A DNA stretch of 64,000 nt from JAPKZH01 sp964537875 (GCA_964537875.1 CAZIDN010000013.1:8024-72023); one strand, 5' to 3'; positions 26,019 through 35,780 are shown, counted from the stretch's first letter. Numbers and translations: made by a program. The notes: a model not told the origin generated them from the sequence alone.

Positions 26019-26399
26019 ATGAATTTTAGCCGAATAAGAGCCATATAAGGATAAGGGCATTTGAACGGTCCATTGAGGACTTGAAATTATCACATTAGCG
26101 ATTCGTCCATCGTGGGAGTGGCTACCCTTGTTTTTGGGAAAGGAAGAAACCGATTCTGCAGATAATTCTGTTGGTTCTTTTGTTTGGGGAACCGACGGTA
26201 GTGGAGCGAACAATCTTATCGTGCCTACCGGTGGGATGCGAGAAGTGAGATGACGGCGAAGGCAGTTCAAGATGAACACCGCAATTTAGGAAGTTCGGAA
26301 AACCTCTATATGAACGGGCCTGAAATATTTGCATTGGCCTTGCGGTCCTTCGGGAATACGGATTCATACACCATTCCAATTGCTCTTAAATCTTCATAA
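26019..26399 (+). pseudogene. decayed FabH-like ketoacyl-ACP synthase III
   Basis: In this otherwise empty 550-bp gap, a start-like MNFSRIRAI (ATG 26019, AAAGG upstream) is followed by broken KAS III sequence. VATLVFGKG lies at about 26118. VGSFVWGTDGSGANNLIVP plus TGGMR is in the frame of 26152-26253, and NLYMNGPEIFALALRSF is in another frame (26250-26399). These match FabH segments around FGDGAGA, the post-200 loop and the M-x-G-x-EVF helix, in order. The active-site Cys region and the His-Asn C terminus are missing. At least one frameshift and a large internal deletion make it dead. KAS III genes do occur in O-antigen clusters with acetyltransferases. Confidence 0.75.
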
Positions 26400-26534
26400 G
26401 AATAAGATGAGGGAAGGCTAAAAACGGCACGGAGATCATGTTCGTGAGTTTGGGCGTAGGATATTCTTGAGGAGCTACCGCCATTCGTTGGCTTTGATGA
26501 TGGCTCGATTGCTTACTCCACTAAAGGAATTTTC

Positions 26535-27665
26535 ATGAAACGTATTTACATCTCTCCGCCGCATCTTGATGGCCGTGAAAAGGAACTGATGATCGACGCC
26601 TATGAGTCGAATTGGATTACGACGCTCGGGCCTCATGTCGATTTGTTCGAAAAAGAGATTTGCCAAAAAATTCGAATCGGGCATGCCGTGGCCTTATCGA
26701 GCGGGACGGCGGCTCTTCACCTGTCGATGATTCTTCTCGGCGTTCAGCTGGCAGACGAGGTCATCTGTTCTGATTTGACGTTTGCCGCTACTGCAAATGC
26801 CGTCAGGTATTGTGGCGCCTTTCCGGTGTTCATCGATTCCAACCGGTCGACCTGGAATATGAACCCGGAACTACTCGAGGCAGAGTTGGCAGCCTGCGCG
26901 AAAAACAACCGCGTGCCGAAGGCGGCGATTGTCGTCGATCTTTACGGCCAATGCGCCGATTATGATGCGATTCTCGGCGTCTGCGCGAAGTTTCGTGTCC
27001 CCGTTATCGAAGACGCCGCAGAAGCGTTAGGAGCTTCCTATAAAGACAAGTACGCCGGGAAGTTCGGCGAAATGGGAGTCCTATCGTTCAACGGGAACAA
27101 GATCATCACGACTTCGGGCGGAGGTATGCTGGTCTCCGACGATGAATTATATATTAATAAAGCGCGCTATCTCGCCACTCAGGCCCGGGAGCCAGCTCCT
27201 CATTATCAGCACGTTCAGGTCGGTTATAATTATCGGTTGAGCAATATCCTCGCGGCGATTGGTCGTGGCCAGCTTGAAAGGCTAGACCGGAAAATCGAGA
27301 AGAGAAGGGATATCAATCGTTATTACAGGGAAGCACTGGCCAATGTGCCGGGAATCGAGTTCATGCCTGAAGCGCCTTATGGACGATCGAATTGCTGGTT
27401 GACCGTGATCTTGATAACGCCAAGCCGGTTCGGCCTGGATCGCGAAGGATTGCGGCTCGCCCTGGAAGAAGAAAACATTGAAGCCAGACCTGTGTGGAAA
27501 CCTATGCATCTCCAGCCGGTTTACCAGGACTGCAGAATCCGGGGAGGGGCCGTGAGCGCGGATCTTTTTGAACGGGGTCTTTGTTTGCCCTCGTGCACTC
27601 AACTTGACGAAGATGACCTTAAAAGAATAACCGGGATCATCAAAAAATCACACAGAGCCAAATGA
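26535..27665 (+). CDS. pglE: DegT/DnrJ/EryC1 sugar aminotransferase (PglE-like)
   Basis: The 376-residue PLP enzyme shows LSSGTAALHLSMILLGV (55-71), DLTFAATANAVRYCGAFPVFID (80-101), VIEDAAEALGA (157-167) and the Schiff-base Lys189 in SFNGNKIITTSGGG. The best functional match is PglE-type 4-aminotransferases acting on UDP-4-keto-6-deoxy-HexNAc with glutamate. It lies between pglD and pglF, which make the product's other steps. GC content is higher than in the glycosyltransferase genes upstream. Confidence 0.87.
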   Translation: MKRIYISPPHLDGREKELMIDAYESNWITTLGPHVDLFEKEICQKIRIGHAVALSSGTAALHLSMILLGVQLADEVICSDLTFAATANAVRYCGAFPVFIDSNRSTWNMNPELLEAELAACAKNNRVPKAAIVVDLYGQCADYDAILGVCAKFRVPVIEDAAEALGASYKDKYAGKFGEMGVLSFNGNKIITTSGGGMLVSDDELYINKARYLATQAREPAPHYQHVQVGYNYRLSNILAAIGRGQLERLDRKIEKRRDINRYYREALANVPGIEFMPEAPYGRSNCWLTVILITPSRFGLDREGLRLALEEENIEARPVWKPMHLQPVYQDCRIRGGAVSADLFERGLCLPSCTQLDEDDLKRITGIIKKSHRAK

Positions 27666-27681
27666 TAATGAGAGGAAGGCT

Positions 27682-29583
27682 ATGATGGGAATTAAATCCG
27701 CCTTTAATTCATTCGAAAGATTTCTCTTCAAAAGAGCCAACCAATTTATTATGGATTTATTCATTTTTGTTTTCTCTTTCTTTTTATCGTACATCATCCG
27801 TTTCGAGGGAATTCCGCCGGGCATGTATTTGAAGCAGTTTCTCTATTTCTTCCCCTATATCGCGCTGGCCCGCGTCTTGAGTTTTTTCTTTTTTTCCGTT
27901 TATTCAATCGTCTGGAGATATGTTTCGATCGTTGACGCTCGTTCGATTCTCAAAGCGACTTTGCCTGTCAGTTCGATCTTGTTTTTGGGTCGCATCCTTC
28001 TTCCGGAAAAATTATCTTCGCTCCGGCTTCCTCTGACCGTCATCGCCTTGGAATTTATGTTTGTTCTTATGGGGACTTTGGGTGTTCGCATAGCGCGCAG
28101 GCTTTATTATGAAATGTCCGAGCGTGAACACCTTGGCAAAAGCGGGAACAACAAAAGCAGGAAACGTGTATTGCTTATCGGGGCGGGGAATGCGGGAAAT
28201 ATGGTCATTAAGGAGATCAAACAGAGAATGGATCTCGGGTTTCAGGTTCTTGGATTTATCGACGATGACCCGAAAAAATTAAATGCTATTATCCAGGGAA
28301 TAAAAGTCCTGGGCAATACGGCCCAGATTCCGGAATTCGCAGAAAAATTGAATGTCGAAGAAATCATTATTTCCATCGCGAACGCGACTTCGAAAGAAAT
28401 CAGAAGAATCGCGCAACTGTGCGAGGGATCGAGAGTTAAGGTAAAGATCGTCCCCGGCCTTTTCGAGATGCTCGACGACCGGATCAAGATATCCAAGATT
28501 CGGGAGATCAACATCGACGATCTCTTGGGCCGCAGTCTAGTAACCTTCGAGAGCCATCTCCCCGAGGTCATCAATATTTATAGGGACAAACGCATCATGG
28601 TGACGGGGGCCGGGGGTTCCATTGGGTCCGAGCTATGCCGTCAGTTGTCCGTTCTCTGGCCGAAGGAACTGATCTTGCTCGATAAGGACGAAAACAGCAT
28701 ATACGAAATAGACACGGATCTTAACTCCGCGGCCCGCAACTGCCAATTGAGACCGCTGATAACCAACCTCAAAAATTACGATCGGCTGGACGACATTTTC
28801 GGTAATTACCGTCCGGAGGTCGTCTTTCACGCCGCGGCCCACAAGCACGTTCCGCTAATGGAATGCAATGTCTCTGAGGCCATCCTGAACAACGTCTGCG
28901 GCACGAAGAACGCGGCGATGCTGGCGGACAAGCACGGCATCGATCGATTCATTTTCATTTCTACAGACAAGGCGATCAATCCTACGAGCGTGATGGGGGC
29001 GTCCAAGAAGCTCGGGGAGATCCTCATCCAGGGGATCGCCGTGAACAGCGCGACGAGGTTCTCCTGCGTGAGGTTCGGCAACGTGCTGGGTAGCCGCGGA
29101 AGCGTCGTCCCTCTGTTCCAGAAACAGATCGCCATGGGCGGCCCCATAACCATCACTCACCCAGATATTAGGCGGTACTTCATGTCCATCTCTGAAGCCG
29201 TCCAGCTGATCATCCAGGCCGGGACGATCGGCAACAAAGGCGAGATCTTCGTCCTGGACATGGGAGAGCCGATCAAGATCAGCGATTTGGCGAAGGACCT
29301 GATCAAGCTGTCGGGATATGATGAAGACGATATCGAGATCAAGTATGTCGGGCTGAGGCCGGGAGAAAAGCTGTTCGAAGAGATTCTAGTCGATGAAGAG
29401 AGGACTAAAGCGACGAAGTTCGAAAAGATCTTCATCGCACCGCCGGTCGAAAACGGAAAAAACGACTTCCAGGAAAAACTGAATGAGATCATAGAAGCCG
29501 CCCAGAAGGGCGAAGACGGACGGATCATCGAAGCTTTGAGGGAAGCGGGAATCGGCTACAGCGGAGACAGACGGGAAGCCTAG
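27682..29583 (+). CDS. pglF: membrane UDP-HexNAc 4,6-dehydratase (PglF/CapD family)
   Basis: The 633-residue protein has four N-terminal membrane helices (about 23-135), a first Rossmann motif VLLIGAGNAGN (about 165-175) and a catalytic SDR domain with MVTGAGGSIGSELCRQL (about 308-324). The region FISTDKAINPTSVMGASKK is the hallmark of the PglF/WbpM group, where Met replaces the usual Tyr. It converts UDP-GlcNAc to the 4-keto-6-deoxy sugar used by PglE. AGAGGAAGG precedes the start, and a second ATG follows at 27685. Confidence 0.9.
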   Translation: MMGIKSAFNSFERFLFKRANQFIMDLFIFVFSFFLSYIIRFEGIPPGMYLKQFLYFFPYIALARVLSFFFFSVYSIVWRYVSIVDARSILKATLPVSSILFLGRILLPEKLSSLRLPLTVIALEFMFVLMGTLGVRIARRLYYEMSEREHLGKSGNNKSRKRVLLIGAGNAGNMVIKEIKQRMDLGFQVLGFIDDDPKKLNAIIQGIKVLGNTAQIPEFAEKLNVEEIIISIANATSKEIRRIAQLCEGSRVKVKIVPGLFEMLDDRIKISKIREINIDDLLGRSLVTFESHLPEVINIYRDKRIMVTGAGGSIGSELCRQLSVLWPKELILLDKDENSIYEIDTDLNSAARNCQLRPLITNLKNYDRLDDIFGNYRPEVVFHAAAHKHVPLMECNVSEAILNNVCGTKNAAMLADKHGIDRFIFISTDKAINPTSVMGASKKLGEILIQGIAVNSATRFSCVRFGNVLGSRGSVVPLFQKQIAMGGPITITHPDIRRYFMSISEAVQLIIQAGTIGNKGEIFVLDMGEPIKISDLAKDLIKLSGYDEDDIEIKYVGLRPGEKLFEEILVDEERTKATKFEKIFIAPPVENGKNDFQEKLNEIIEAAQKGEDGRIIEALREAGIGYSGDRREA

Positions 29584-29610
29584 CTTCCAGAAAGAGCGTG
29601 CGCAAGTCAC

Positions 29611-29938
29611 CTCTTCATCGGAAAGATCAAGCGATTTTTCGATTTCACGATTTCTGCCCTTGTGCTTCTTCTAAATCTTCTGCTTTGGCCGGAATCAGCG
29701 GAATATGCATTTTATCGCTCTATTGGTTAAAATCGGCTCGGAAGGTCCCGTTATTTATAGCCAAGAACGGGTTGGTAAACATGTATCTATTTTTCCATTT
29801 CATAAATTCCGGTCCATGATCGAGGGCGCCTAAGAGAACTAATCCCTCCGGGCCGAGGAGAACGATCAAAGGATTACGGACATCGGATGGTTCCCGAGAA
29901 AGCTTCATAGTGAGTTGCTATTTTATCAGAGACAATAA
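29611..29938 (+). pseudogene. decayed PglC/WcaJ-type sugar transferase
   Basis: The frame starting at 29611 reads LFIGKIKRFFDFTISALVLL. A shifted frame from about 29711 reads FIALLVKIGSEGPVIYSQERV and PFHKFRSMIEGA, then TAA (29831). A second in-frame stop precedes AEENDQRITDIGWFPRKLH. Together this follows the order of an initiating sugar transferase up to the ...RITRIGRFLRK region, with one frameshift, two stops and no catalytic Asp-Glu segment. It overlaps the GTG start of the next gene. Confidence 0.75.
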
Positions 29939-32027
29939 GTGGGGCAGAAGATTTTTGTTTCTTTGCTATGCGGCGGGTCTGATATTTTTCTATTACAAAT
30001 ATGTTCCCCTCGTAATACCATTTCAGATTATTCTCCTTCCCATCTTATGTTTTGCGGCCATCCTCGCCTGGGCAGATATTCGGGCAGGAACCTTATTTTT
30101 TATTTTTACTTTTCCCCTCATTAACAACCTCCCCTACTTCTTCGGCATTTATGAACCCCTGCCTCATGCCCCAACGGCGCTTGTTCTCTTTTTATTCTTT
30201 TTCCTCGGCTATCTTTTTCGCCGGGGATCCTTCAAAACAGAATATCACTTCGATCAAACCATTGTTAAGCCTATCGCTTTATTTTCTCTTTTAATTTTCA
30301 CATCCGGCCTTATCACGTTTTCCCGCTATGCGAATTTTTATCCCTTTTTATCCGATTCTATCTATGAACTTAAAACAAATGTCTTAGGAACAGCCGCCGG
30401 TGGGGCCATCATGAGCATTGTCTTTAACTCCTTGAATTATCTCTCCGGCTTTGCCTTCTTCCTCATTCTTTTAAAGACCATAAAGTCTAAAGCCTTCAAA
30501 AAAAAAATATGCATCCTTATCCTTGTGAGCACATTTCTATCGCTAAGCTTTGGCATGTATCAACGCTTTGGAAACCCCAAAATCGGGAATAACCCCATTA
30601 GCATCCAACAGGGACTGATCAACGCGACATTTAAAGATGCGCTTTCGTTCGGAGGATATCTTTCCATCATAATGCCGCTGATCTTGAGCTTAGGATTAGT
30701 CTTTCCTGGTCTAACACGAATTTGTTATTTCCTTATCTTCGCACTTTCAGGATATTTGATTCTTTTTACGGGATCAAAAACCGGCTTCTTCAGCCTTTTG
30801 CTTTCCCTATCGCTATTTATAGGAATGGCTTTCGTTATTATTATTCAAAAAAATAAATTACGCATTTTCTCATTTAAAAAAATCCGTGCCGCTTCCGTCG
30901 TCCTTTTTATTTTGCTGATCACATCTGTTCTCTTGGTCATCCACTATAACGAATTTATATTTAAAGAAATGCGTAAATCAACCACGATCCAACGGACGAT
31001 GGTGATGAGTACATTCTTTAAATTCGGAGGAAGAACTGAAACTCTGTGGAAAATGGCCGTAGTCATGATAAAAAATTATCCTCTAACTGGAGTCGGAATT
31101 GGCGGCTATATTATTGAAGTGTCCAATTATTATGAAATATATCAAATAACTCAATGGCAACCCGAATCCGCAGAAAACTACATTCTTCAAGCTGGATCGG
31201 AACTGGGATTTGTAGGCCTTTTTTTGATCCTTTGGATCTTCTGGGAAATATTGAAACAGATAAAAAGGAGCTATAAAGAAGTTCCCCCGAATGAACCCTT
31301 CAAAATTCTCCTCATCGGAGCTATAGCGGGGATTTTGGCTTTTCTCCTCAACATCCAAACGCACTCTTATATCGGTAGCTATGAAATCGGATATACTTTC
31401 TGGTTACTTGTGGGATTGATCTACGGCCTGTCTAACATCCATCAGCCAGAGATGCAAGACGGGCAAAATAAAGCCTCGGCCGGGGGGGGGCCCGCCTCCG
31501 TCCGGAAACCGCTTTTTACAGGACGGTTCAAAGTCTTGGCAGCCGCTCTCTTAATTTTCTATAGTACCGTCCATCTCTGGAATTCCACCCACACCCTATC
31601 CCTGAAAAGCAGATCAGAGCGATTCGGGATAAAACAAGAATTCGGCCTGGATAAACTCGAAAAGACCAAGGACGGACGGGAATTCCGATGGACGAGAAGC
31701 TATGGGGGCATGACCTTCAAAGTCGAAAAGCCCGTAATGGTGCTTCCCCTCCATGCCGCCCATCCGGATATTCAAAAAAAGCCGGTGAAGATCAAAATTT
31801 ATCTAATCAAAAATTTCTTCAAGCAAAAAAAGCTCCTAAAAGAAATCAGCCTGGCCCAAAGTGATTGGCAGGCTGTGACGTTATCCATTCCCGAAGAAGT
31901 GGGCAACGAGGTTATCCTTCTCATCAAAGTCAGCCGGACTTGGAATCCCTTAAAAACGATCGGAACGCCCGATCCTCGCAACCTGGGCGTGGCGATCGGC
32001 CGGATCGAATTTAAAGATAAAATTTGA
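29910..32027 (+). CDS. large O-antigen ligase/polymerase-type membrane protein
   Basis: The 705-residue protein has about 12 membrane helices to residue ~510. The family periplasmic loop reads NYPLTGVGIGGYIIE and SAENYILQAGSELGFVGLFL. After a last helix (about 540-555) comes an extracytoplasmic C-terminal domain of about 150 residues, rich in Lys and beta-strand pattern, which is unusual for Wzy/WaaL. The start is uncertain: a GTG at 29910 lies inside the upstream pseudogene, and a later start is possible. The gene ends about 200 bp before purF. Ligase versus polymerase is undecided. Confidence 0.7.
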   Translation: MSCYFIRDNKWGRRFLFLCYAAGLIFFYYKYVPLVIPFQIILLPILCFAAILAWADIRAGTLFFIFTFPLINNLPYFFGIYEPLPHAPTALVLFLFFFLGYLFRRGSFKTEYHFDQTIVKPIALFSLLIFTSGLITFSRYANFYPFLSDSIYELKTNVLGTAAGGAIMSIVFNSLNYLSGFAFFLILLKTIKSKAFKKKICILILVSTFLSLSFGMYQRFGNPKIGNNPISIQQGLINATFKDALSFGGYLSIIMPLILSLGLVFPGLTRICYFLIFALSGYLILFTGSKTGFFSLLLSLSLFIGMAFVIIIQKNKLRIFSFKKIRAASVVLFILLITSVLLVIHYNEFIFKEMRKSTTIQRTMVMSTFFKFGGRTETLWKMAVVMIKNYPLTGVGIGGYIIEVSNYYEIYQITQWQPESAENYILQAGSELGFVGLFLILWIFWEILKQIKRSYKEVPPNEPFKILLIGAIAGILAFLLNIQTHSYIGSYEIGYTFWLLVGLIYGLSNIHQPEMQDGQNKASAGGGPASVRKPLFTGRFKVLAAALLIFYSTVHLWNSTHTLSLKSRSERFGIKQEFGLDKLEKTKDGREFRWTRSYGGMTFKVEKPVMVLPLHAAHPDIQKKPVKIKIYLIKNFFKQKKLLKEISLAQSDWQAVTLSIPEEVGNEVILLIKVSRTWNPLKTIGTPDPRNLGVAIGRIEFKDKI

Positions 32028-32236
32028 GGATTTGGCATCGCGTTTTTTCAATTTTTTCTTCTCCTATTCAATCCTCCCTCTTCCTCTCCTTTTCAATGCC
32101 TTACTCTAATGTCCACCGCTTTTAGGTAAGGCGCCCGCCCTCGTATTTTTCTATCCCGTATCAAATCCTTTATTAAAAGCCAAAAAAATACTATAATATT
32201 TCTTCTATAATCTGTAACTTCGAGGTTTTTTTATTC

Positions 32237-33706
32237 ATGTGCGGTGTGATCGGTATCTTCAGCAACGGCCACGTTTTCCGTGACCTCTACCAGGGGCTGC
32301 TGGCCATCCAGCACCGGGGGCAGGACGCGGCCGGCATCATCACCTACGACGGCCGTTTCCATACCAAAAAAGGCAACGGGCTAGTCCGAGATATCTTCAC
32401 CGCCGAGCATACCCAGCGCCTGACCGGCAACATCGGCCTCGGCCACACCCGCTACCCCACAATCGGCGGCGGCCGGGGCGAGGATGCCCAGCCCTTCCAG
32501 GTCAATTCGCCGTTCGGGATTATCATGGCCCACAACGGCAACGTCGTCAATTACGCTGAGCTCAAAAAGCTCCTCTTCGAGAAATACCATCGCCTCCTCA
32601 ACTCCGACAACGACGTCGAGAGCATTCTCAACGTCTTCGCCCAGGAGCTGGCCGACCAAAAAGTCCGGAAACTCAAGCCCGAGCACGTTTTCAAGGCCGT
32701 GGCCGGCGTTTTCAAGAAGGTCAAGGGGAGCTACTCGGTGGTGGCCTACATCGCCGAACAAGGGCTGGTCGCGTTCCGCGATCCTTACGGCATCAAGCCT
32801 CTTGTCTACGGCGTGCGGCACGACGGCATCTTACCTTCCTACGCCGTCGCCTCGGAAAGCGTCTCGCTCAACATCATGAACTTCGGAGAGATCAAGAACA
32901 TCGAGGCCGGCCAGGCGGTCTTTATCGACCAGGCCCGCAACTTCCATTCGCGCCATATCGCCCGGCGCCCGCATTCGCCCTGCCTGTTCGAATGGGTGTA
33001 TTTTGCCCGCCCGGATTCGTTCATCGACGAGGTCAACGTCTATCGGTGCCGCGTCAACCTGGGCCGCCTCCTGGCCGAGGAGATCAAAAAACAAAACCTG
33101 CACATCGATGTCGTCGTCCCGGTCCCCGACTCGGCCCGCGATGCCGCTATCGAAATCGCCCGCAAGCTCGACCTGAAATACCGCGAAGCCCTCGTCAAAA
33201 ACCGCTATATCGGCCGGACCTTCATCATGCCGGACAACAACGAGCGCAAAACCTCGGTCCGGACCAAGCTCAACCCCATCGCCGGCGAGTTCAAGGACAA
33301 GGACGTGCTGCTCGTCGACGACAGCATCGTCCGGGGCAACACCTCGCGGGCTATCATCGATATGGCCCGGGAGTGCGGGGCCAAGCATGTCTACTTCGCC
33401 GCCTATTCGCCGCCGCTCCGCTATCCCTGTGTCTATGGGATCGATATGCAGACCAGGACGGAATTCGTGGCTCGCCATTCCGATGTCGAGCAGATCGCCA
33501 GGAAGATCGGCGCCGACAAGGTCATCTACCAAACGCTCGACAACCTGAAAAAGGCGGTCCGAATGGAGAACAAGAAGTTGAAGCAGTTCTGCGCGGCCTG
33601 CTTCGACGGATGCTACGTGACGGGGGACGTCACGCCTGAAATGCTCAAGACCATCGAGAAGGAGAGGAAGGCGATCCAGGAAAGCCAACTCGAGCTGAAT
33701 ATTTAG
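32237..33706 (+). CDS. purF: amidophosphoribosyltransferase
   Basis: The 489-residue protein begins MCGVIGIF, placing the nucleophilic Cys at position 2 with no propeptide. The glutaminase domain shows HRGQDAAGI, TRYPT and NGNVVN. The PRPP domain has LLVDDSIVRGNTS. Four Cys (in SPCLFEW, YPCVYG and CAAC) match the positions of the 4Fe-4S ligands of the Bacillus-type enzyme. It makes phosphoribosylamine, the first step of purine synthesis. TATAAT-like boxes at 32192 and 32206 may serve as promoters. It is a housekeeping gene inside surface-sugar loci. Confidence 0.93.
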   Translation: MCGVIGIFSNGHVFRDLYQGLLAIQHRGQDAAGIITYDGRFHTKKGNGLVRDIFTAEHTQRLTGNIGLGHTRYPTIGGGRGEDAQPFQVNSPFGIIMAHNGNVVNYAELKKLLFEKYHRLLNSDNDVESILNVFAQELADQKVRKLKPEHVFKAVAGVFKKVKGSYSVVAYIAEQGLVAFRDPYGIKPLVYGVRHDGILPSYAVASESVSLNIMNFGEIKNIEAGQAVFIDQARNFHSRHIARRPHSPCLFEWVYFARPDSFIDEVNVYRCRVNLGRLLAEEIKKQNLHIDVVVPVPDSARDAAIEIARKLDLKYREALVKNRYIGRTFIMPDNNERKTSVRTKLNPIAGEFKDKDVLLVDDSIVRGNTSRAIIDMARECGAKHVYFAAYSPPLRYPCVYGIDMQTRTEFVARHSDVEQIARKIGADKVIYQTLDNLKKAVRMENKKLKQFCAACFDGCYVTGDVTPEMLKTIEKERKAIQESQLELNI

Positions 33707-33798
33707 CCGGGGAGATCTCCGGCGGACGATACCGCGATGGCACGAGAATCGTTTCGGGAAAATCCCCCTTGAGATTTCTCAGAGACTGAGGAGGAAGG

Positions 33799-34761
33799 AT
33801 GAGAGTTCTGATCACGGGAATCACCGGGTTCGCGGGCAGTCATCTCGCCGAATACATCCTGGCCCATCACCCGGACGTCCGCGTCTGCGGGATCGTCCGC
33901 TGGCGGAGCCGGATGGACAATATCTGCGGCATTACTGATAAAATCGAGCTCCACGAAGCCGATCTCAAAGACGTCGTTTCTCTCAGAAAATGCCTGGCCG
34001 AGATCAAGCCCGACCGCATCTTCCACCTGGCCGCCCAGAGCTTCGTCCCCACCTCCTGGAAACTGCCGGCCGAGACGTTCGCCATCAACGCCGTCGGCCA
34101 GATCAACCTCTTTGAGGCGCTGCTCAGCCTCAAGATGAATCCGCGGATCCAAGTCGCCGGATCGAGCGAAGAATACGGGCAAGTCTTTCCCGACGAGGTC
34201 CCGATGAAAGAGACCAACCCCCTCCGGCCGCTGAGCCCCTACGCCGTGAGCAAGGTCGCCCAGGACCTCCTGGCCTGGCAATATTTCCAAAGCTACGGGA
34301 TGAAGACGGTCCGGACGCGCGGTTTCAACCACACCGGGCCGCGGCGCGGCGATGTCTTCGTCACCTCGAATTTCGCCAAACAGATCGCCGAGATCGAGAA
34401 AGGGAAGAGAGAGCCCGTGATCTATGTCGGCAATCTGGAGGCGAAGCGCGATTTTACCGATGTCCGCGACATCGTCCGCGCCTACTGGCTCAGCCTGGAA
34501 AAAGGCGAGCCCGGCGACGTCTACAATATCGGGACCGGCAAAGCCTATTCCATGCAGGAAGTCCTGGATATGCTCTTGGCGCTTAGCAAAACGAAGGTTA
34601 AGGTGAAAGTCGACCCGGCCAGGCTGCGGCCGTCGGACGTGCCCATCCTGTTATCGGATTCGAGCAAGTTCGTTTCGCTCACGGGGTGGAAGCCGGAGAT
34701 CCCGTTGAAGCAGACGTTCAAAGACCTTTTGAACTACTGGCGCGGAAAAGTCGGAAAATAA
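33799..34761 (+). CDS. GDP-mannose dehydratase/reductase-type SDR epimerase
   Basis: The 320-residue extended SDR has ITGITGFAGSHLAEYIL, AGSSEEYGQV, the catalytic Tyr-Lys in SPYAVSKVAQ and VGNLEAKRDFTDVRDIVRAY. It is nearest to the GDP-mannose 4,6-dehydratase / GDP-6-deoxy-mannose reductase (Rmd) group. A strong AGGAGGAAGG precedes the ATG. It lies beside a second, similar enzyme, and the pair could make a GDP-6-deoxyhexose such as GDP-D-rhamnose. Which does which step is not resolved. Confidence 0.75.
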   Translation: MRVLITGITGFAGSHLAEYILAHHPDVRVCGIVRWRSRMDNICGITDKIELHEADLKDVVSLRKCLAEIKPDRIFHLAAQSFVPTSWKLPAETFAINAVGQINLFEALLSLKMNPRIQVAGSSEEYGQVFPDEVPMKETNPLRPLSPYAVSKVAQDLLAWQYFQSYGMKTVRTRGFNHTGPRRGDVFVTSNFAKQIAEIEKGKREPVIYVGNLEAKRDFTDVRDIVRAYWLSLEKGEPGDVYNIGTGKAYSMQEVLDMLLALSKTKVKVKVDPARLRPSDVPILLSDSSKFVSLTGWKPEIPLKQTFKDLLNYWRGKVGK

Positions 34762-34792
34762 AAGAGGGGGTGGTCACGACAAGAGTCCGGCG

Positions 34793-35773
34793 ATGACAAA
34801 GAAAAAAGTTCTGATCACGGGAGCGACAGGGTTTGTCGGCCGCCATCTCATCCATCGGCTCGCTTCGTCCCAGAAGCCGCGCACCGAAATCTTCGGCTCT
34901 TGTTTTCCGGAACGGCCCGAGCACTGCATCGACCTCTGCGCCCAATTCCCGGACTTGAAGCTTTTGCACCTGGACTTGCGCTCGGAAGATTCTGTCCGGG
35001 CGGCCGTCCAAAGCGTCAAGCCGGACTGGATTTTTCATCTCGCCGCCGTCTCTCAAGTCCGCCTGTCGTGGGAGAACCGGCGGGAGACCATCGAAACGAA
35101 TCTCCTGGGCACGCTCTACCTCTATGAGGCCGTCCGCACGTCCTCCCCCAAAACGCGGATCCTCTTTATCAGCTCCTCCGACGTCTATGGATGCCCGGCT
35201 CCAAAAAGAAGGACCTTCCGGGAAGAGGACCGGGGCTGCGCCGTCAGCCCATATGCCTTCAGCAAAATCAGCAGCGAGATTCTGAGCGGGTTCTATGCCG
35301 CGACCGAAAGACTGGACATCGTCATCGCCCGACCATTTCCCCATACCGGCCCCGGACAGAGCGCGGATTTCGTCTGCGGAGACTGGGCCCGTCAGATCGC
35401 CTTGATCGAAAAGCAAATCGGCATCCGTCCCCCGGTCATGACGGTGGGGAATCTGGAGATCCGACGGGACTTCTCAGACGTCCGGGACATCGTCCGCGCC
35501 TACATCCTGCTCATGGACAACGGCCGCCGCGGCGAAATCTATAATGTCTGCTCGGGCCGGGCGACCTCCCTCCAAAAAATCCTCGACATTCTCCTGTCCC
35601 TCTCCTCCGTCAAGATCGAAGTCCGGGTCGACCCAACAAAAATCCGCAAGACGGATATCCCGTTCCTGGCCGGCAGCCGCCAAAAAATCAAAAAGGAAAC
35701 GGGCTGGGAACCGCGCATCCCCCTGAAAAAGACGCTCAGCGATGTGCTGGAATATTGGAGAAAGAAGGTCTAG
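34793..35773 (+). CDS. GDP-6-deoxy-D-mannose reductase-like SDR epimerase
   Basis: The 326-residue extended SDR has LITGATGFVGRHLIHRL, FISSSDVYG, the Tyr-Lys pair in SPYAFSKISSE and a C-terminal VGNLEIRRDFSDVRDIVRAY block parallel to the upstream gene. The two are diverged paralogues 31 bp apart. Rmd-type enzymes reduce the 4-keto group of GDP-4-keto-6-deoxymannose. The order dehydratase-like then reductase-like fits GDP-D-rhamnose production. Confidence 0.72.
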   Translation: MTKKKVLITGATGFVGRHLIHRLASSQKPRTEIFGSCFPERPEHCIDLCAQFPDLKLLHLDLRSEDSVRAAVQSVKPDWIFHLAAVSQVRLSWENRRETIETNLLGTLYLYEAVRTSSPKTRILFISSSDVYGCPAPKRRTFREEDRGCAVSPYAFSKISSEILSGFYAATERLDIVIARPFPHTGPGQSADFVCGDWARQIALIEKQIGIRPPVMTVGNLEIRRDFSDVRDIVRAYILLMDNGRRGEIYNVCSGRATSLQKILDILLSLSSVKIEVRVDPTKIRKTDIPFLAGSRQKIKKETGWEPRIPLKKTLSDVLEYWRKKV

Positions 35774-35780
35774 CCGCCCC

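Noticed and set aside
26122..26379. Reverse frames in the pglD-pglE gap
   Set aside because: The forward strand carries ordered FabH-like segments, so these are shadows of a pseudogene.
32831..33688. 285-codon reverse frame opposite purF
   Set aside because: purF is unmistakable on the forward strand.
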